From: Acidobacteriota bacterium | GTDB lineage: Bacteria; Acidobacteriota; Terriglobia; Terriglobales; Acidobacteriaceae | Assembly: GCA_021798235.1 (NCBI GenBank) | Contig: JAJZMO010000196.1 | Coordinates: 1-6,154, forward strand | Reading direction: 5' to 3' | Length of the DNA stretch: 6,154 nt | Shown: positions 5,726 through 6,154 of the stretch, in pieces | Layout: each line of letters begins with the position of its first letter | Numbering within the stretch: position 1 is the stretch's first letter | Program-made: the position numbers and the translations under genes | Notes under the pieces: model-generated | The model's input: the letters and a program-made list of their open reading frames with translations, nothing else | The model's database searches: none | Told to the model about the DNA's origin: nothing

Positions 5726-5950
5726 TTACAGAGTAACTTCCTTAAAGTACAAATTCTGAGCCGCGTGCATCACCGGTGTTTTCTGTCCGTCAATCGTAAC
5801 CATGAAGTGATTGGAAGCAATTTTGGGTGGTACCGGAGCCAACACGTGACCGCGCGCCCACGCAGAGGGTACCCACAGCCCTGTCCACAATGTGAAGGCC
5901 AGGATGCATATCTTTGTGACGGGGCGGCGCAGAAAATCTCGCAGCGCCAT
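5726..5950 (-). CDS. N-terminal part of a secreted protein, probably truncated by frameshift
   Basis: 74 residues from the ATG at 5950 (MALRDFLRRPVTK). A signal peptide is clear: basic start, hydrophobic ICILAFTLWTGLWV, and a PSAWA cleavage site at about residue 30. The mature part, VLAPVPPKIASNHF then MVTIDGQKTPVMHAAQNLYF, resembles the small N-terminal beta domain seen before some secreted carbohydrate-active enzymes; that is recalled similarity, not a confirmed match. The frame stops after KEVTL. A longer start at 5992 is possible, but the promoter puts the transcript start near 5990, favouring 5950. It could be a short functional exported protein, though a broken gene is more likely. Confidence 0.45.
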   Translation of the reverse strand: MALRDFLRRPVTKICILAFTLWTGLWVPSAWARGHVLAPVPPKIASNHFMVTIDGQKTPVMHAAQNLYFKEVTL

Positions 5951-5996
5951 GAAATATCCAGCTTGGTCCGACTTCTTAGCCAGCATCCCCATAGCC

Positions 5997-6025
5997 TATA
6001 TGGTATCGATGGGAAAATGATTCAA
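5997..6025 (-). promoter_or_regulatory. Promoter of the truncated secreted-protein gene
   Basis: Minus strand TTGAAT (6020-6025) and CATATA (5997-6002) are exactly 17 bases apart, with 4/6 and 4/6 consensus matches. Transcription would begin near 5990, about 40 bases before the chosen ATG. Confidence 0.4.
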
Positions 6026-6154
6026 AGTTGAGTCTGGCATAGACGCAGATGTCCATTTCTCTTTCCTTTCAAGTGTCTCTGGCGCGTTGCCGATAAGCAA
6101 ACTGAGGCAGTCTGGACTTCGCCGAACCTGGGCAGAATGCGTGATTGTGTGACC

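Larger units (their letters stand above)
5314..6154. other. Long stretch without a clearly intact gene
   Basis: No open frame here has both convincing length and homology. The only supported content is the promoter, secreted-protein start and broken continuation on the minus strand between 5433 and 6025. I found no tRNA, hairpin terminator, CRISPR or transposase remnant in 5314-5432 or 6026-6154. Confidence 0.5.

Overview
This window looks like a piece of a moderately GC-rich soil-type bacterial chromosome. The style of several genes suggests Acidobacteriota (Terriglobus/Granulicella/Acidobacterium-like): a secreted phosphoesterase with NNYNPGYFG and DEGGGYYDSG motifs, a CheY-like regulator with LLLCDITMPGMSGLE, and a bacterial deoxyhypusine-synthase homologue. 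The taxonomic call is inference; the window holds no rRNA or other marker gene.

Layout. (1) 1-1194 (+): the 3' part of a secreted phosphoesterase/phospholipase C-type phosphatase, entering from the left edge and closed by a strong hairpin-plus-T terminator at 1219-1255. (2) About 1262-2060: an AT-rich islet with two overlapping minus-strand genes, a two-transmembrane protein (1458-1940) and a 60-residue proline-rich protein (1279-1461). It has its own extended -10 promoter and lies between two copies of the 9-mer TTTATTCGT. (3) 2061-2993 (-): an exported S1/P1-type zinc nuclease. (4) 2994-3104: a compact divergent promoter region in which both start codons sit 6-8 bases after a -10 element, so both mRNAs are probably leaderless. 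(5) 3105-4166 (+): a deoxyhypusine-synthase-family enzyme keeping its active-site lysine, followed after 4 bases by (6) 4171-4776 (+), a membrane protein with two membrane segments around a helical ectodomain of about 146 residues and no cytoplasmic output domain. (7) 4936-5313 (+): a single-domain response regulator with its own candidate promoter and a 9-bp direct repeat. (8) 5314-6154: about 840 bases with no clearly intact gene. The best content is a minus-strand secreted-protein start (5726-5950) with a good promoter and signal peptide, whose reading frame breaks and seems to continue in another frame to about 5433. I see nothing convincing in 5314-5432 or 6026-6154.

How the genes may work together. 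The phosphoesterase and the nuclease are both exported, and without the islet they would be convergent neighbours; together they could release phosphate from extracellular nucleic acids. The synthase and the membrane protein form a tight two-gene operon, presumably linking polyamine chemistry to a membrane-bound sensor-like module. The islet has the base composition and boundaries of a recent small insertion. Its 2TM plus proline-rich gene pair is the strongest candidate here for an undescribed system.
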